A stretch of DNA of 64,000 nt from TMP-24 sp041397305 (GTDB taxonomy: Bacteria; Pseudomonadota; Alphaproteobacteria; Rhodobacterales; Rhodobacteraceae). Both the position numbers and the translations under genes were made by a program. The notes beneath the pieces were generated by a model that worked only from the letters and a program-made list of their open reading frames with translations, was not told the origin of the DNA and searched no databases. The stretch lies in the NCBI GenBank assembly GCA_041397305.1, contig JAWKWX010000004.1, positions 124,001 to 188,000 on the forward strand, written 5' to 3'. This document shows, one piece after another, positions 44,535 to 53,144 of this stretch. Each line of letters starts with the position of its first letter. The stretch's first letter is position 1.

Positions 44535-45905
44535 ATGACGATGGGCTGGACCAAATCCGATTGGCGCGCGAAGCCGCGGGTGCAGATGCCGGACTATCCC
44601 GATCAGACGGGGCTGAGGGCGGTCGAGGCGACGCTTGCCAAGATGCCGCCGCTCGTCTTTGCGGGCGAGGCACGCAAGCTCAAGCGCGCGCTCGGCGAGG
44701 TCGCCGCGGGCCGCGCATTTCTGCTGCAGGGCGGCGATTGCGCCGAAAGCTTCGCCGAATTCTCCGCCGACAACCTCCGCGACACGTTCAAGGTCATCCT
44801 GCAGATGGCGATCGTGCTGACCTGGGGCGCGAAAGTGCCGGTCATCAAGATCGGCCGGGTCGCGGGCCAGTTCGCCAAGCCGCGCTCGGCGCCGACCGAG
44901 GCGATCGGTGGTGTCGAACTGCCCTCTTATCGGGGCGACATCATCAACGGTTTCGATTTCACCGAAGCGGCGCGCGTGCCCGACCCGCAGCGCATGCTGC
45001 AGGCCTATACCCAGGCTGCCGCCTCGCTGAACCTCTTGCGCGCCTTCTCGACCGGCGGCTATGCCGACATCCACAGGGTGCAGAGCTGGATTTCCTCCTT
45101 CACCGACGAGTCGGATGCCAAGCGCTATCGCGAGATCGCCGGGCGCATTCAGGACGCGATGGATTTCATGGCGGCGGCGGGCGTCACGTCGGAAACCGCG
45201 CACGAGCTTGGCACCGTGGAATTCTACACAAGCCACGAGGCGCTGCTTCTGGAATATGAAGAGGCACTCTGCCGGATCGATTCCACCACCGGCCTGCCGG
45301 TCGCGGGTTCGGGCCACATGATCTGGATCGGTGACCGCACGCGGCAGCCCGACGGCGCGCATGTGGAATTCTGCCGCGGGGTGCAGAACCCGATCGGGCT
45401 GAAATGCGGCCCTTCGACCAGTGCCGACGATCTGAAAGTGCTGATGGCCAGGCTGAACCCCGAGAACGAAGCCGGGCGCCTGACGCTGATCGCGCGGTTC
45501 GGGGCAGGCAAGGTCGGCGATCACCTGCCGCGCCTTGTCCGCGCCGTGCAGGAGGAGGGCGCCAACGTCGTCTGGTCCTGCGATCCGATGCATGGCAACA
45601 CGATCAAGTCGGCTTCCGGCTACAAGACCCGGCCGTTCGAGAGCGTCCTGCGCGAGGTGCGGGAGTTCTTCGCCATCCACAAGGCCGAGGGCACGATCCC
45701 GGGCGGCGTGCATTTCGAGATGACCGGCAAGGATGTGACCGAATGCACCGGCGGCGTGCGCGCGGTGACTGACGAGGATCTGTCGGACCGTTATCATACG
45801 GCCTGTGATCCGCGCCTCAACGCCAGCCAGTCGCTGGAACTTGCCTTCCTCGTCGCCGAGGAACTGCAGGACCGCCGCGCCATAGCGCAGGCTGCCGGGA
45901 TGTGA
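44535..45905 (+). CDS. aroG: Type II 3-deoxy-7-phosphoheptulonate synthase
   Basis: A 456-residue type II (plant-like) DAHP synthase, which condenses phosphoenolpyruvate and erythrose-4-phosphate at the entry to the shikimate pathway. Family blocks: LQGGDCAESF (about 63-72) with the metal-binding cysteine, GRVAGQFAKPRS, PSYRGDIINGF, the GLKCGPS region and WSCDPMHGNT near 350. ATGs at 44535 and 44541 are both possible; GAGGG precedes the first. It is a single gene with its own promoter. The symbol aroG is also used for the unrelated type I enzymes. Confidence 0.94.
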   Translation: MTMGWTKSDWRAKPRVQMPDYPDQTGLRAVEATLAKMPPLVFAGEARKLKRALGEVAAGRAFLLQGGDCAESFAEFSADNLRDTFKVILQMAIVLTWGAKVPVIKIGRVAGQFAKPRSAPTEAIGGVELPSYRGDIINGFDFTEAARVPDPQRMLQAYTQAAASLNLLRAFSTGGYADIHRVQSWISSFTDESDAKRYREIAGRIQDAMDFMAAAGVTSETAHELGTVEFYTSHEALLLEYEEALCRIDSTTGLPVAGSGHMIWIGDRTRQPDGAHVEFCRGVQNPIGLKCGPSTSADDLKVLMARLNPENEAGRLTLIARFGAGKVGDHLPRLVRAVQEEGANVVWSCDPMHGNTIKSASGYKTRPFESVLREVREFFAIHKAEGTIPGGVHFEMTGKDVTECTGGVRAVTDEDLSDRYHTACDPRLNASQSLELAFLVAEELQDRRAIAQAAGM

Positions 45906-45985
45906 CCGGGGACGGCTGACGCGCCCTCGTCGAGCACCTCGTTCACCCGCCGGGCGCTCCCGGGGGGCGTTTCAGACAAGGCGCC

Positions 45986-46645
45986 CTATTCGCGGGACGT
46001 CACCAGCCGCAGGTGGCTCCGGTCGCGCTCCGGCCGGGGAACATAGGGGATCGGGCCTTCGGCGAAGCCGCGGGCGAGCGCCGGGGCAGGTGCGGGCCGT
46101 TCCGTAGGGCGCCCTTCGATGATCGGCGTGACGCGCGCCGCCGAAATGTCGAACCGGCGCGGCGCGCGACCGATCGAGCCTTCGGTGACGAGGCAGCCGA
46201 GCGCACGGCTGATGTCGCCGAGATCGCTTTGCAGGGGCAAGAGGACCAGCCGCGCCGACAGCGGCGGCCGACCGAACCCGGTTTCGCCGGTCAGGTCCAG
46301 TTCGGCAATCTGCGGCAGGCGGAATATTCCCTCGATGATCTCGGCCAGTTCCGCCCGCCCGCCCGGCGTGAAAAGCGCCGAGAAAGGCATGCCGCGCACC
46401 TCCATCCCCATCAACTCGCTCAGCGCCATGCCCGAGAGGCGAAAGCGCGCCACCTGCGGCGCGATCCGTTCGAGGATGAAGGCCTGTTCGAGCGCGCGTT
46501 CGATGCCGCGCGGGTCGATCTCTGACCGCAGGGGCACCTTGCGGCCGCCCCGCAGCGCTTCCCAATAGGCCCTTACTTCGGAAATCGGGGCATGGTGCAT
46601 CTCGGTCCTGACATGCGCGAAGGGAACGATGTTATCCTGATCCAT
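45986..46645 (-). CDS. PAS_5-domain protein
   Basis: A 219-residue cytoplasmic protein with the alphaproteobacterial PAS_5 pattern: VRAYWEALRGGRKVPLRSEIDP (about 25-46), then IAPQVARFRLSGMALSELMGMEVRGMP and the family's hydrophobic core ARLVLLPL. The roughly 60 C-terminal residues are basic and proline-rich. No output domain is attached, so signal transfer must be by protein contact. It is divergent from yicC; the shared intergenic region carries a CtrA-like site. The function of this family is not established. Confidence 0.8.
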   Translation of the reverse strand: MDQDNIVPFAHVRTEMHHAPISEVRAYWEALRGGRKVPLRSEIDPRGIERALEQAFILERIAPQVARFRLSGMALSELMGMEVRGMPFSALFTPGGRAELAEIIEGIFRLPQIAELDLTGETGFGRPPLSARLVLLPLQSDLGDISRALGCLVTEGSIGRAPRRFDISAARVTPIIEGRPTERPAPAPALARGFAEGPIPYVPRPERDRSHLRLVTSRE

Positions 46646-46733
46646 GACAAATCCATGTGCCGTGCGGCGTCTCGAATGATCCGGTCCGCGTTGCCCAGGC
46701 AGTCAGGCTTTGTTAACCCTAGGACCGGAAAGA

Positions 46734-46748
46734 TTACTCAAGTGTTAA
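46734..46748 (+). promoter_or_regulatory. CtrA-like site between the PAS_5 gene and yicC
   Basis: TTAC-N7-TTAA, one mismatch from TTAA-N7-TTAA, in an AT-rich divergent intergenic region that also holds TGTTAACCC (46711-46719) and ATGGTTAA at the yicC start. It could serve either gene. Confidence 0.35.
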
Positions 46749-46789
46749 TCTACACAATTTTAGCGAGCACGGGGGTGCGAAAGTGTTAA

Positions 46790-47692
46790 ATGGTTAAGGG
46801 CACGCTCAACTCGATGACCGGCTTCGCCGCCCGGCGCGGCGAAGGGGCAGGCGCAAGCTGGACCTGGGATGTCCGATCGGTGAACGGCAAGGGTTTCGAT
46901 CTGCGCTTGCGCCTGCCCGAGGGGATCGAGGGATTGGAGGCAGCGGTGCGCGCGGCCGTTTCCGCCCGTGTCGCGCGTGGCAATGTCAGCGTGACCTTGC
47001 GCCTTGCGCAAGAGGCGTCCGCCGCGAGTTACAGGGTGAACGAGGCCGCCCTTCATGCCGCCTTGTCCGCGCTCGGCAGGGCCGAGGCCGCCGCGCGCGC
47101 CGCCGGGTTCGAGACGCGCCCCCTGTCGCCCGCAGACATTCTGGGGCTGAAGGGCGTCCTCGACACGAATGGCGATGCAGAGGCGCAGGCAGAGCTACTG
47201 CCGGCGCTGACGGACGATCTGGCCGGCGCGCTGGATGATTTCATCGCGGCGCGCGCGCAGGAAGGGGCGGCGCTTGCTGCCCTGATCGCGGGCCAGATCG
47301 ACGGGATCGCGGCGCTGGTGGCTGCGGCGGGCAGCGCGGCCGAAGCGCGGCGCCCGCAGATGGAAGCCGCCCTAAGCGACAATCTGGCGCGCGTCCTTGC
47401 TGGTGCGGGCGAAGCCGATCCCAACCGCGTGGCGCAGGAACTGGCGCTGCTGGTCGTGAAGGCCGACGTGACCGAGGAGCTTGACCGGCTCGACGCCCAT
47501 GTCGCGGCGGCGCGCAAGCTGCTTGTCGGGGGCGGGGCGGTCGGCAAGAGGTTCGATTTCCTGATGCAGGAATTCATGCGCGAGGCCAATACGCTTTGCT
47601 CGAAGTCCGGCAATATGGAGCTGACGCGGATCGGGCTTGACCTCAAGACCCTCATCGACCAGATGCGCGAGCAGGTTCAGAACGTGGAATGA
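46790..47692 (+). CDS. yicC: YicC-family endoribonuclease
   Basis: A 300-residue YicC/YloC protein. The N-terminus (LNSMTGFAARRGEG) and the C-terminal DUF1732 part (KRFDFLMQEFMREANTLCSKS, then LDLKTLIDQMREQVQNVE) are diagnostic. E. coli YicC is an endoribonuclease involved in small-RNA turnover. The ATG at 46790 is chosen; its first bases form an ATGGTTAA octamer. It overlaps gmk by four bases, the common yicC-gmk pairing. Confidence 0.93.
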   Translation: MVKGTLNSMTGFAARRGEGAGASWTWDVRSVNGKGFDLRLRLPEGIEGLEAAVRAAVSARVARGNVSVTLRLAQEASAASYRVNEAALHAALSALGRAEAAARAAGFETRPLSPADILGLKGVLDTNGDAEAQAELLPALTDDLAGALDDFIAARAQEGAALAALIAGQIDGIAALVAAAGSAAEARRPQMEAALSDNLARVLAGAGEADPNRVAQELALLVVKADVTEELDRLDAHVAAARKLLVGGGAVGKRFDFLMQEFMREANTLCSKSGNMELTRIGLDLKTLIDQMREQVQNVE

Positions 47693-48339
47693 CAATGCAG
47701 CGCCAGATGCAAAGGCGAGGTCTCCTCATCATCCTGTCCTCGCCCTCCGGTGCGGGCAAATCCACCTTGTCGAAGCGGCTGATGGCCTGGGATCCGACGT
47801 TCAGATTCTCGGTCTCCGCCACCACCCGCGCCCCGCGCCCCGGCGAGACCGACGGCAAGGATTATTATTTCAAGAGCCGCGCGGAGTTCGATGCGCTGGT
47901 CGTCGCCGGCCAGATGCTGGAACATGCCGAGGTGTTCGGGAATCTCTACGGCTCTCCGCGCGCGCCGGTCGAACAGGCGATGCAGGAGGGGCGCGATACG
48001 CTTTTCGACATCGACTGGCAGGGCGGCCAGCAGATCAAGCAGGCGATGACCGGTGATGTGGTGTCGATCTTCATCCTGCCGCCCTCGATTCCCGAGCTGG
48101 AACGTCGCTTGCGCTTTCGCGGGCAGGACAGCGATGCCGTCATTAAAGACCGCATGGCAAAAAGCCGTGACGAGATCAGCCATTGGGCCGAATATGACTA
48201 TGTGCTGGTCAACGACGACCTGCACGAGACCGAGGAAAGGTTGAAGAAGATCATTACGGCAACGCGCATGCGCAGGCAGCAGCAACCGGACTTGCGCGAT
48301 TTCGTTGCCCGCCTGAACAGGGAGTTCGACGCCAGATGA
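47689..48339 (+). CDS. gmk: Guanylate kinase
   Basis: Guanylate kinase (216 residues) phosphorylates GMP to GDP. P-loop SSPSGAGKST near residues 17-26, GMP-binding SVSATTRAPRPGE and DYYFKSRAEF, and LFDIDWQGGQQI near 100 are all present. Starts at 47689 or 47695 are possible. It is coupled by four-base overlaps to yicC upstream and the carbonic-anhydrase-like gene downstream. Confidence 0.96.
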   Translation: MTMQRQMQRRGLLIILSSPSGAGKSTLSKRLMAWDPTFRFSVSATTRAPRPGETDGKDYYFKSRAEFDALVVAGQMLEHAEVFGNLYGSPRAPVEQAMQEGRDTLFDIDWQGGQQIKQAMTGDVVSIFILPPSIPELERRLRFRGQDSDAVIKDRMAKSRDEISHWAEYDYVLVNDDLHETEERLKKIITATRMRRQQQPDLRDFVARLNREFDAR

Positions 48340-48854
48340 TCTATGCGCTTGACGGTCTCCGCCCCGAGATTGGCCGCGATGTCTGGATCGCCCCCGGCTC
48401 CCATGTGATCGGCAAGGTGGCGCTGGAGGATGAGGTCGGCATCTGGTTCGGCGTCACGATCCGGGGCGACAATGAACTTATCCGCATCGGGCGGGGGTCG
48501 AATGTGCAGGAAAACTGCGTGCTGCACACCGACATGGGCTTTCCGCTGACAGTCGGGGCCGACTGTACCATCGGCCACAAGGCGATGCTGCACGGCTGCA
48601 CCATCGGCGACGGCACGCTGATCGGCATGGGCGCGACGATCCTCAACGGCGCGGTGATCGGGTCGGGTTGCCTGATCGGCGCGGGCGCGCTGGTGACCGA
48701 GGGCAAGCATATCCCGGATGGCAGCCTGGTGATGGGTGCTCCGGGCCGCGTGGTCCGGGAGCTTGATGCCGATGCGCGCGCGCGGCTCCTGAAATCGGCA
48801 GAGGGCTACCGCGCCAATGCCCGGCGCTTTGCGGCCGGATTGCAGGCGCTTTAG
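48336..48854 (+). CDS. Gamma-class carbonic anhydrase-like protein
   Basis: A 172-residue left-handed beta-helix protein of the YrdA/PaaY/gamma-carbonic-anhydrase group. Hexapeptide repeats run from about 10 to 150; the three zinc histidines appear as VLHTDMG (His65) and TIGHKAMLHG (His82, His87). IRGDNELIRIG and LVMGAPGRVVREL are typical. Whether it hydrates CO2 is unproven in many relatives. Translation is coupled to gmk. Confidence 0.88.
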   Translation: MIYALDGLRPEIGRDVWIAPGSHVIGKVALEDEVGIWFGVTIRGDNELIRIGRGSNVQENCVLHTDMGFPLTVGADCTIGHKAMLHGCTIGDGTLIGMGATILNGAVIGSGCLIGAGALVTEGKHIPDGSLVMGAPGRVVRELDADARARLLKSAEGYRANARRFAAGLQAL

Positions 48855-48919
48855 CGAAAGCGACCGGGCGACCGGGCCGCTCGTCGCACTCCTGCGCGCT
48901 CTCCTCGCTCTGCCGCCAC

Positions 48920-51394
48920 CTAGCCGCCCGCTGGTGTCAGCCGCGTGATCCCGGTTGCCGCTGCCCGGGCGAGCGCGGGGTCGAGCGACATGGGCACATA
49001 ATCGCCCCGCCGCCACAGTTCGCTCAGATCGTCGTAGTGGCGCGACAGCGGATGGCCGGACTGGCCGGTCGAGATGATGAAGACCGAACTGTCGGGATCG
49101 GCGAAATCATAGACGCCGCGGTAGACCGGGCCGTTCACGTTCAGGAACGGATCGGCCGGATCGAGCCCCATCATGCCGCGCATCAGCGTATGATCGCCAC
49201 CCGAGGTCGATTGCCGCAGGTTGACGATCCAGCCCAGGAACGGCGCGAGGCCGAGCGTGGGATGGTCCTGGCGCGCCTCGTGCGCGTCGCCCCAGCGCCA
49301 GCTTTCGATCTTCGGCCCGTAGCGGCTCTCCAGGTCAAGCAGCGCATCGTCCAGCGCCATCCGCGCGATGTCGGTGCAGCTTTCGACCGGGGCCGACTGC
49401 ATGACATCGCACCAGCGCGAGGCCCCGCCCACATCCTTGTAGACCCGCTCGATGAACAGGGGCTCCACCCTCCGGAACGCGTCGGCAAGGGGGCCAAGCT
49501 CGTCGCGGATCAGCCGCATCTGCAGGGCCTGGGACCAGGCGGCATAGATCAGCGGTTCCGGCAGATGTTCGTTCATGTCGCCGTCCCAGGCCGCCAGCAG
49601 GTCGAGCGCCTTCTGGCGCAACCGCTCGGGCGTGCCCTCGGGCGCCGCCTCGCCGGTGAACCAAAGATCGCGCCCGATGAGCGGCAGGATGGTGCGGGCG
49701 TCGGTGGCGCTGGTGTCGAGCTGGGCGGCGATGAAGCTTTCTCGTGTATGGACCTCGCGTTCCTGCATCAGCCGCGTCCAGCGCTGGACGCGCTGGCTGT
49801 CGCCCCAGTCGAAGCTCACATGGTTCGGGAAGGGCCGGTCCACCAGCTTGCCGTTGGTCGTCCCGACGATGCCGCCGGCCGGGTCGAGGAAGCGGGGATT
49901 GTCGGCAGCGGGCAGGAGGCCGGTCCAGCGGTTGGTGGTGATCCAGCCGGGCGAGGGCAGGCGGCCCTGCGACTGGCTTTTCGCGTCGCGCGCGGGCAGG
50001 GCACCGAAGAGAGCCATGCCCACGCGGGCCTTTTCTGCGAGCGTCACGGTCAGCGCGGGCGCGATCTGCTTTGCGCCCGCCGCCAGGCCCGCGTCGATCG
50101 TCTTTGCCTGCATCAGGTCTATGGCCGCGCTCATCGACGTGTCGGCATCCGACAGGCCGGTCCAGGCCAGCGCCATCACATGGCCCTTGGGTGTCACCGA
50201 CTGCAGATCGTAGTGGCTGCCGGGCAGGACCGGCCCGTTCGCGGACCAGCGCAGCGTCAGGGTCAGCGGCGCCGCATCCTTGACGGTCAGGATGGTCTTG
50301 CGGGTCTCGAACGGCGCCCAGCCTTCGGGCGTGCGGTAGCGCGAGGCATCGGCGGGGTCCAGCTCTTCGAGGAACAGGTCCTGATCGTCCGTGTAGGAGG
50401 CGGCGATCCCCCAGCCGAACGCCTCGTTGCGCCCGGCGAGGATCGCGGGAATGCCGGGAATGGTCGCGCCGATGACGCCGCCTGACGCAAGCTCAAGCCG
50501 CGCGAGATAGAAGGGCGCGGGGGCGGTGAAGGCCATGTGCGGATCGTTTGCCAGCAGCGCACCACCGGCTGCCGACCGGTCGGGCGCGGCAGCCCAGGCG
50601 TTCGAGGCGCCAGCCATGTCGCGTGGCCGCATGGCCAGAAGCGGATCGCGCGCATCGTCATCGCCCGCGTAGCGGCGCGCCGGATCGGGCAGGAGCCCCG
50701 GCGCAAGTTCCGCATAAGGCGGCAGCGCGGCGACCGCAGGCCCGGGCACCGCGGGCATCAGATCGTCCGCCCAGTTCGCCGACAAAAGCGACAGACGCGC
50801 GCGCAGGACCTCGTTTTGCAGCTGCGACGTCTCCTGAAAGGCGAAGAGCTTCATCAGGGCGATGGAATCGGCGGGCTGCCAGACGGCGATCTCGGCGGGG
50901 AAGAGAAAGAGCTCCGGCGCGCCGCGTCCGCGCGCCTCGCTGTTCACGGTCTCGATCCAGGCGTTCACCCCGCGTGCATAGGCGTCGAGCGCGGCGCGCG
51001 CCGCCCCGTCCTGCGCGGCGACCGATTTCACGGCAAGCCCGTAAAGATCGAGCCGCCGCATCAGTTCGTCGCTCTTCACCGTCCGTTCGCCGAACACCTC
51101 GGACAGACGCCCCTGCACCGTCCAGCGCGCCACCAGCATCTGCCAGAGCCGGTCCTGCGCATGGGCATACCCGAGCGCGAAGAAGACGTCGGCATCGGTT
51201 GTGCCGAAGATGTGGGGCACGTCGGCCGTGTCGCGCACGATCTCGACCGGCGCCGCGATCCCGGACACCATCCGCGCCTCGTCATAGTCCGGCAGCGAGC
51301 GGGACGCGAAATAGTAGCCGCCCGTCGCGGCGAGGATCACCGCGAGGATCATCAGGGCGACAAGGCGGACGAGCCAGCGGAAGACAGAAACCAT
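48920..51394 (-). CDS. Penicillin acylase family amidohydrolase
   Basis: An 824-residue N-terminal-nucleophile hydrolase. A membrane anchor or signal segment (about residues 5-30) directs it to the periplasm. The precursor is expected to cut itself before Ser264 in MAGASNAWA, exposing the catalytic serine of the beta subunit; ANDPHMAFTAPAPFYLARL follows. Homologues hydrolyse penicillins, acyl-homoserine lactones or other acylated amines. The substrate here is unknown; quorum-signal breakdown is one possibility. Confidence 0.9.
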   Translation of the reverse strand: MVSVFRWLVRLVALMILAVILAATGGYYFASRSLPDYDEARMVSGIAAPVEIVRDTADVPHIFGTTDADVFFALGYAHAQDRLWQMLVARWTVQGRLSEVFGERTVKSDELMRRLDLYGLAVKSVAAQDGAARAALDAYARGVNAWIETVNSEARGRGAPELFLFPAEIAVWQPADSIALMKLFAFQETSQLQNEVLRARLSLLSANWADDLMPAVPGPAVAALPPYAELAPGLLPDPARRYAGDDDARDPLLAMRPRDMAGASNAWAAAPDRSAAGGALLANDPHMAFTAPAPFYLARLELASGGVIGATIPGIPAILAGRNEAFGWGIAASYTDDQDLFLEELDPADASRYRTPEGWAPFETRKTILTVKDAAPLTLTLRWSANGPVLPGSHYDLQSVTPKGHVMALAWTGLSDADTSMSAAIDLMQAKTIDAGLAAGAKQIAPALTVTLAEKARVGMALFGALPARDAKSQSQGRLPSPGWITTNRWTGLLPAADNPRFLDPAGGIVGTTNGKLVDRPFPNHVSFDWGDSQRVQRWTRLMQEREVHTRESFIAAQLDTSATDARTILPLIGRDLWFTGEAAPEGTPERLRQKALDLLAAWDGDMNEHLPEPLIYAAWSQALQMRLIRDELGPLADAFRRVEPLFIERVYKDVGGASRWCDVMQSAPVESCTDIARMALDDALLDLESRYGPKIESWRWGDAHEARQDHPTLGLAPFLGWIVNLRQSTSGGDHTLMRGMMGLDPADPFLNVNGPVYRGVYDFADPDSSVFIISTGQSGHPLSRHYDDLSELWRRGDYVPMSLDPALARAAATGITRLTPAGG

Positions 51395-51435
51395 GGAAAC
51401 CGGCCGGTTTGAGTGCGGCGCCCGAACCGGCGGGG

Positions 51436-51463
51436 TTGACGGAAGGGGCAGGGCGGTTAACTA
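51436..51463 (+). promoter_or_regulatory. Possible promoter of the hydroxyisobutyrate-dehydrogenase-like gene
   Basis: TTGACG (51436-51441), a 16-base spacer and TAACTA (51458-51463), 60 bases before the ATG at 51523. Confidence 0.4.
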
Positions 51464-51522
51464 CGGCCTTTAAGGCAGATGCGCAATCGGGCGCAGCCAG
51501 CGAATGGGAAGGACGGCGCGCA

Positions 51523-52395
51523 ATGGCCAGGGTTGCATTCCTCGGGCTCGGGGTCATGGGCTTTCCGATGGCGGGGCATCTTGCCGCCAGGGGCCATGAG
51601 GTGACGGTCTGGAACCGTACCGGAGCCAAGGCGGATGCGTGGGTCGCGAAACATGGCGGGCGCGCGGCAAAGACGGCGCGCGCGGCGGCTCAGGGCGCGG
51701 AGTTCGTGATGGCCTGCGTCGGCAATGACGACGACCTGCGCGCGGTCTGCACCGGCGCGGACGGGGCCTTCGCCGGAATGGCCGGGGGCGCGATCTTCGT
51801 CGATCACACGACCGTGTCGGCCGCCGTGACCCGCGACCTTGCGGGCGAGGCGGCCACGCGCGGCCTCGGCTTCGTCGACGCGCCGGTCTCGGGCGGGCAG
51901 GCGGGGGCGGAGAACGGCGTCCTGTCGGTAATGTGCGGGGGCGAGGAGGATGCCTATGCGCGCGCCGAGCCGGTCATCGCCGCCTATGCAAGGATATGCC
52001 GACGCCTCGGCCCGTCTGGCGCGGGCCAGCTTGCCAAGATGGTCAACCAGATCTGTATCGCGGGCCTCGTCCAGGGGCTTTCCGAGGGCTTGCATTTCGC
52101 CGAGAAGGCCGGGCTCGATATCGAGGAACTGGTCGAGGTGATCAGCCAGGGCGCGGCCGGATCATGGCAGATGGTCAACCGCCACAGGACGATGAAGGAT
52201 GGCAAGTTCGACTATGGCTTCGCTGTCGACTGGATGAGGAAAGACCTGGATATCTGCCTCAGGACCGCCGAAGAAAACGGCGCAAGCCTGCCTGTCACCG
52301 CGCTCATCGACCAGTTCTACAAGGATGTGCAGAAGCTGGGCGGCGGCCGCTGGGACACATCGAGCCTGATCGCGCGGCTCCGCGCCATCGGCTGA
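51523..52395 (+). CDS. NAD(P)-dependent 3-hydroxyacid dehydrogenase (HIBADH family)
   Basis: A 290-residue beta-hydroxyacid dehydrogenase. The Rossmann start VAFLGLGVMGFPMAGHLAARG, substrate loop FVDAPVSGGQAGAENGVLSVM (about 115-135), catalytic lysine segment GAGQLAKMVNQ near 170 and KDLDICLRTAEENG near 240 are all present. Family members oxidise 3-hydroxyisobutyrate, tartronate semialdehyde or reduce glyoxylate/succinate semialdehyde; the sequence alone does not decide. GGAAGGA lies upstream of the ATG. Confidence 0.87.
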   Translation: MARVAFLGLGVMGFPMAGHLAARGHEVTVWNRTGAKADAWVAKHGGRAAKTARAAAQGAEFVMACVGNDDDLRAVCTGADGAFAGMAGGAIFVDHTTVSAAVTRDLAGEAATRGLGFVDAPVSGGQAGAENGVLSVMCGGEEDAYARAEPVIAAYARICRRLGPSGAGQLAKMVNQICIAGLVQGLSEGLHFAEKAGLDIEELVEVISQGAAGSWQMVNRHRTMKDGKFDYGFAVDWMRKDLDICLRTAEENGASLPVTALIDQFYKDVQKLGGGRWDTSSLIARLRAIG

Positions 52396-52412
52396 TCCTG
52401 TATCCTCTTCCG

Positions 52413-52456
52413 TTTGCCAATATCCTCGGGAGCGCCCGGCCCGTGGCCGGGCCGGG
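52413..52456 (-). repeat. Gene-end hairpin element, copy D (downstream of the YSC84 gene)
   Basis: On the minus strand, arms CCCGGCCC (52456-52449) and GGGCCGGG (52442-52435) form a hairpin with a 6-base loop, followed by CGCTCCCGAGGATATTGGCAA. It lies 25 bases after the lipoprotein stop in that gene's sense direction, matching copies A-C in layout. Confidence 0.55.
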
Positions 52457-52480
52457 TGTCAGCCCTCTCGCTCTGTCCTG

Positions 52481-53035
52481 TCAGGGAATGATGCGGGTGT
52501 ATTTCGTGCCCTTGAGCGACACGCCCGCGATGATGCCCGCCTGACCGAAGACATAGGCGATGACCGGCGCGGTCGCGGTCGCGGTGCTGAGACCGGCATT
52601 CTTGCCGCCGTCCGGGAAGGCATATTCGAGGTCCGCCCCGGCGGTCCATCCCGGCGAGGCGCGGAAATTCGCAAGCGCCTCGGGCGTCATGAAGAGAAGC
52701 ACATGCGCATATTGCTGGGCGCCCGCCTGCAGTCCCCAGCTCGCCTGCGCGGCGGTATAGTAATCCACCGTCACATCGTTGATGCGCAGCGCGCCGCGAC
52801 CATAGGCGCCGCCGAAGATGAAGCCCGCCTCGGTGATCAGCGGCATGTAGAGAATGCCCTGCGCGCGGCTCATGTTCGCGGCCGCTTCCGGGAAATTGGC
52901 GCGCATGTAGTCGCGCGTCGCATCAACCCGCGCGTCAATTGTCGTGCCGCCCTTGCTGCCCACGCCATTGCCGCAGGAGGCAAGGCCCAAGGCCGCGCCG
53001 CCCAGTACGAGTTCCCGCCGAGAAAATTTGATCAT
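52481..53035 (-). CDS. YSC84-domain lipoprotein
   Basis: A 184-residue lipoprotein. The signal SRRELVLGGAALGLASC has a twin-arginine-like start and a lipobox with the acylated Cys21. The mature part matches the YSC84 (actin-binding/lipid-binding) family: QGILYMPLITEAGFIFGG, TAAQASWGLQAGAQQYAHVLLFM and a C-terminal GVSLKGTKYTRI. In bacteria the role is unknown; lipid binding at the membrane is assumed from eukaryotic members. ATG at 53035 or 53047. Confidence 0.85.
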   Translation of the reverse strand: MIKFSRRELVLGGAALGLASCGNGVGSKGGTTIDARVDATRDYMRANFPEAAANMSRAQGILYMPLITEAGFIFGGAYGRGALRINDVTVDYYTAAQASWGLQAGAQQYAHVLLFMTPEALANFRASPGWTAGADLEYAFPDGGKNAGLSTATATAPVIAYVFGQAGIIAGVSLKGTKYTRIIP

Positions 53036-53144
53036 GCTCGTGCCCACCTGTTGTCATTGTCCTGCCCGGTGCCTTGCGGCGCGCCGCGCGGGATGTCCGA
53101 AAAGTATAAGCTACCGCAAGCGGCCTGTCACCCCGAACCGGGTG

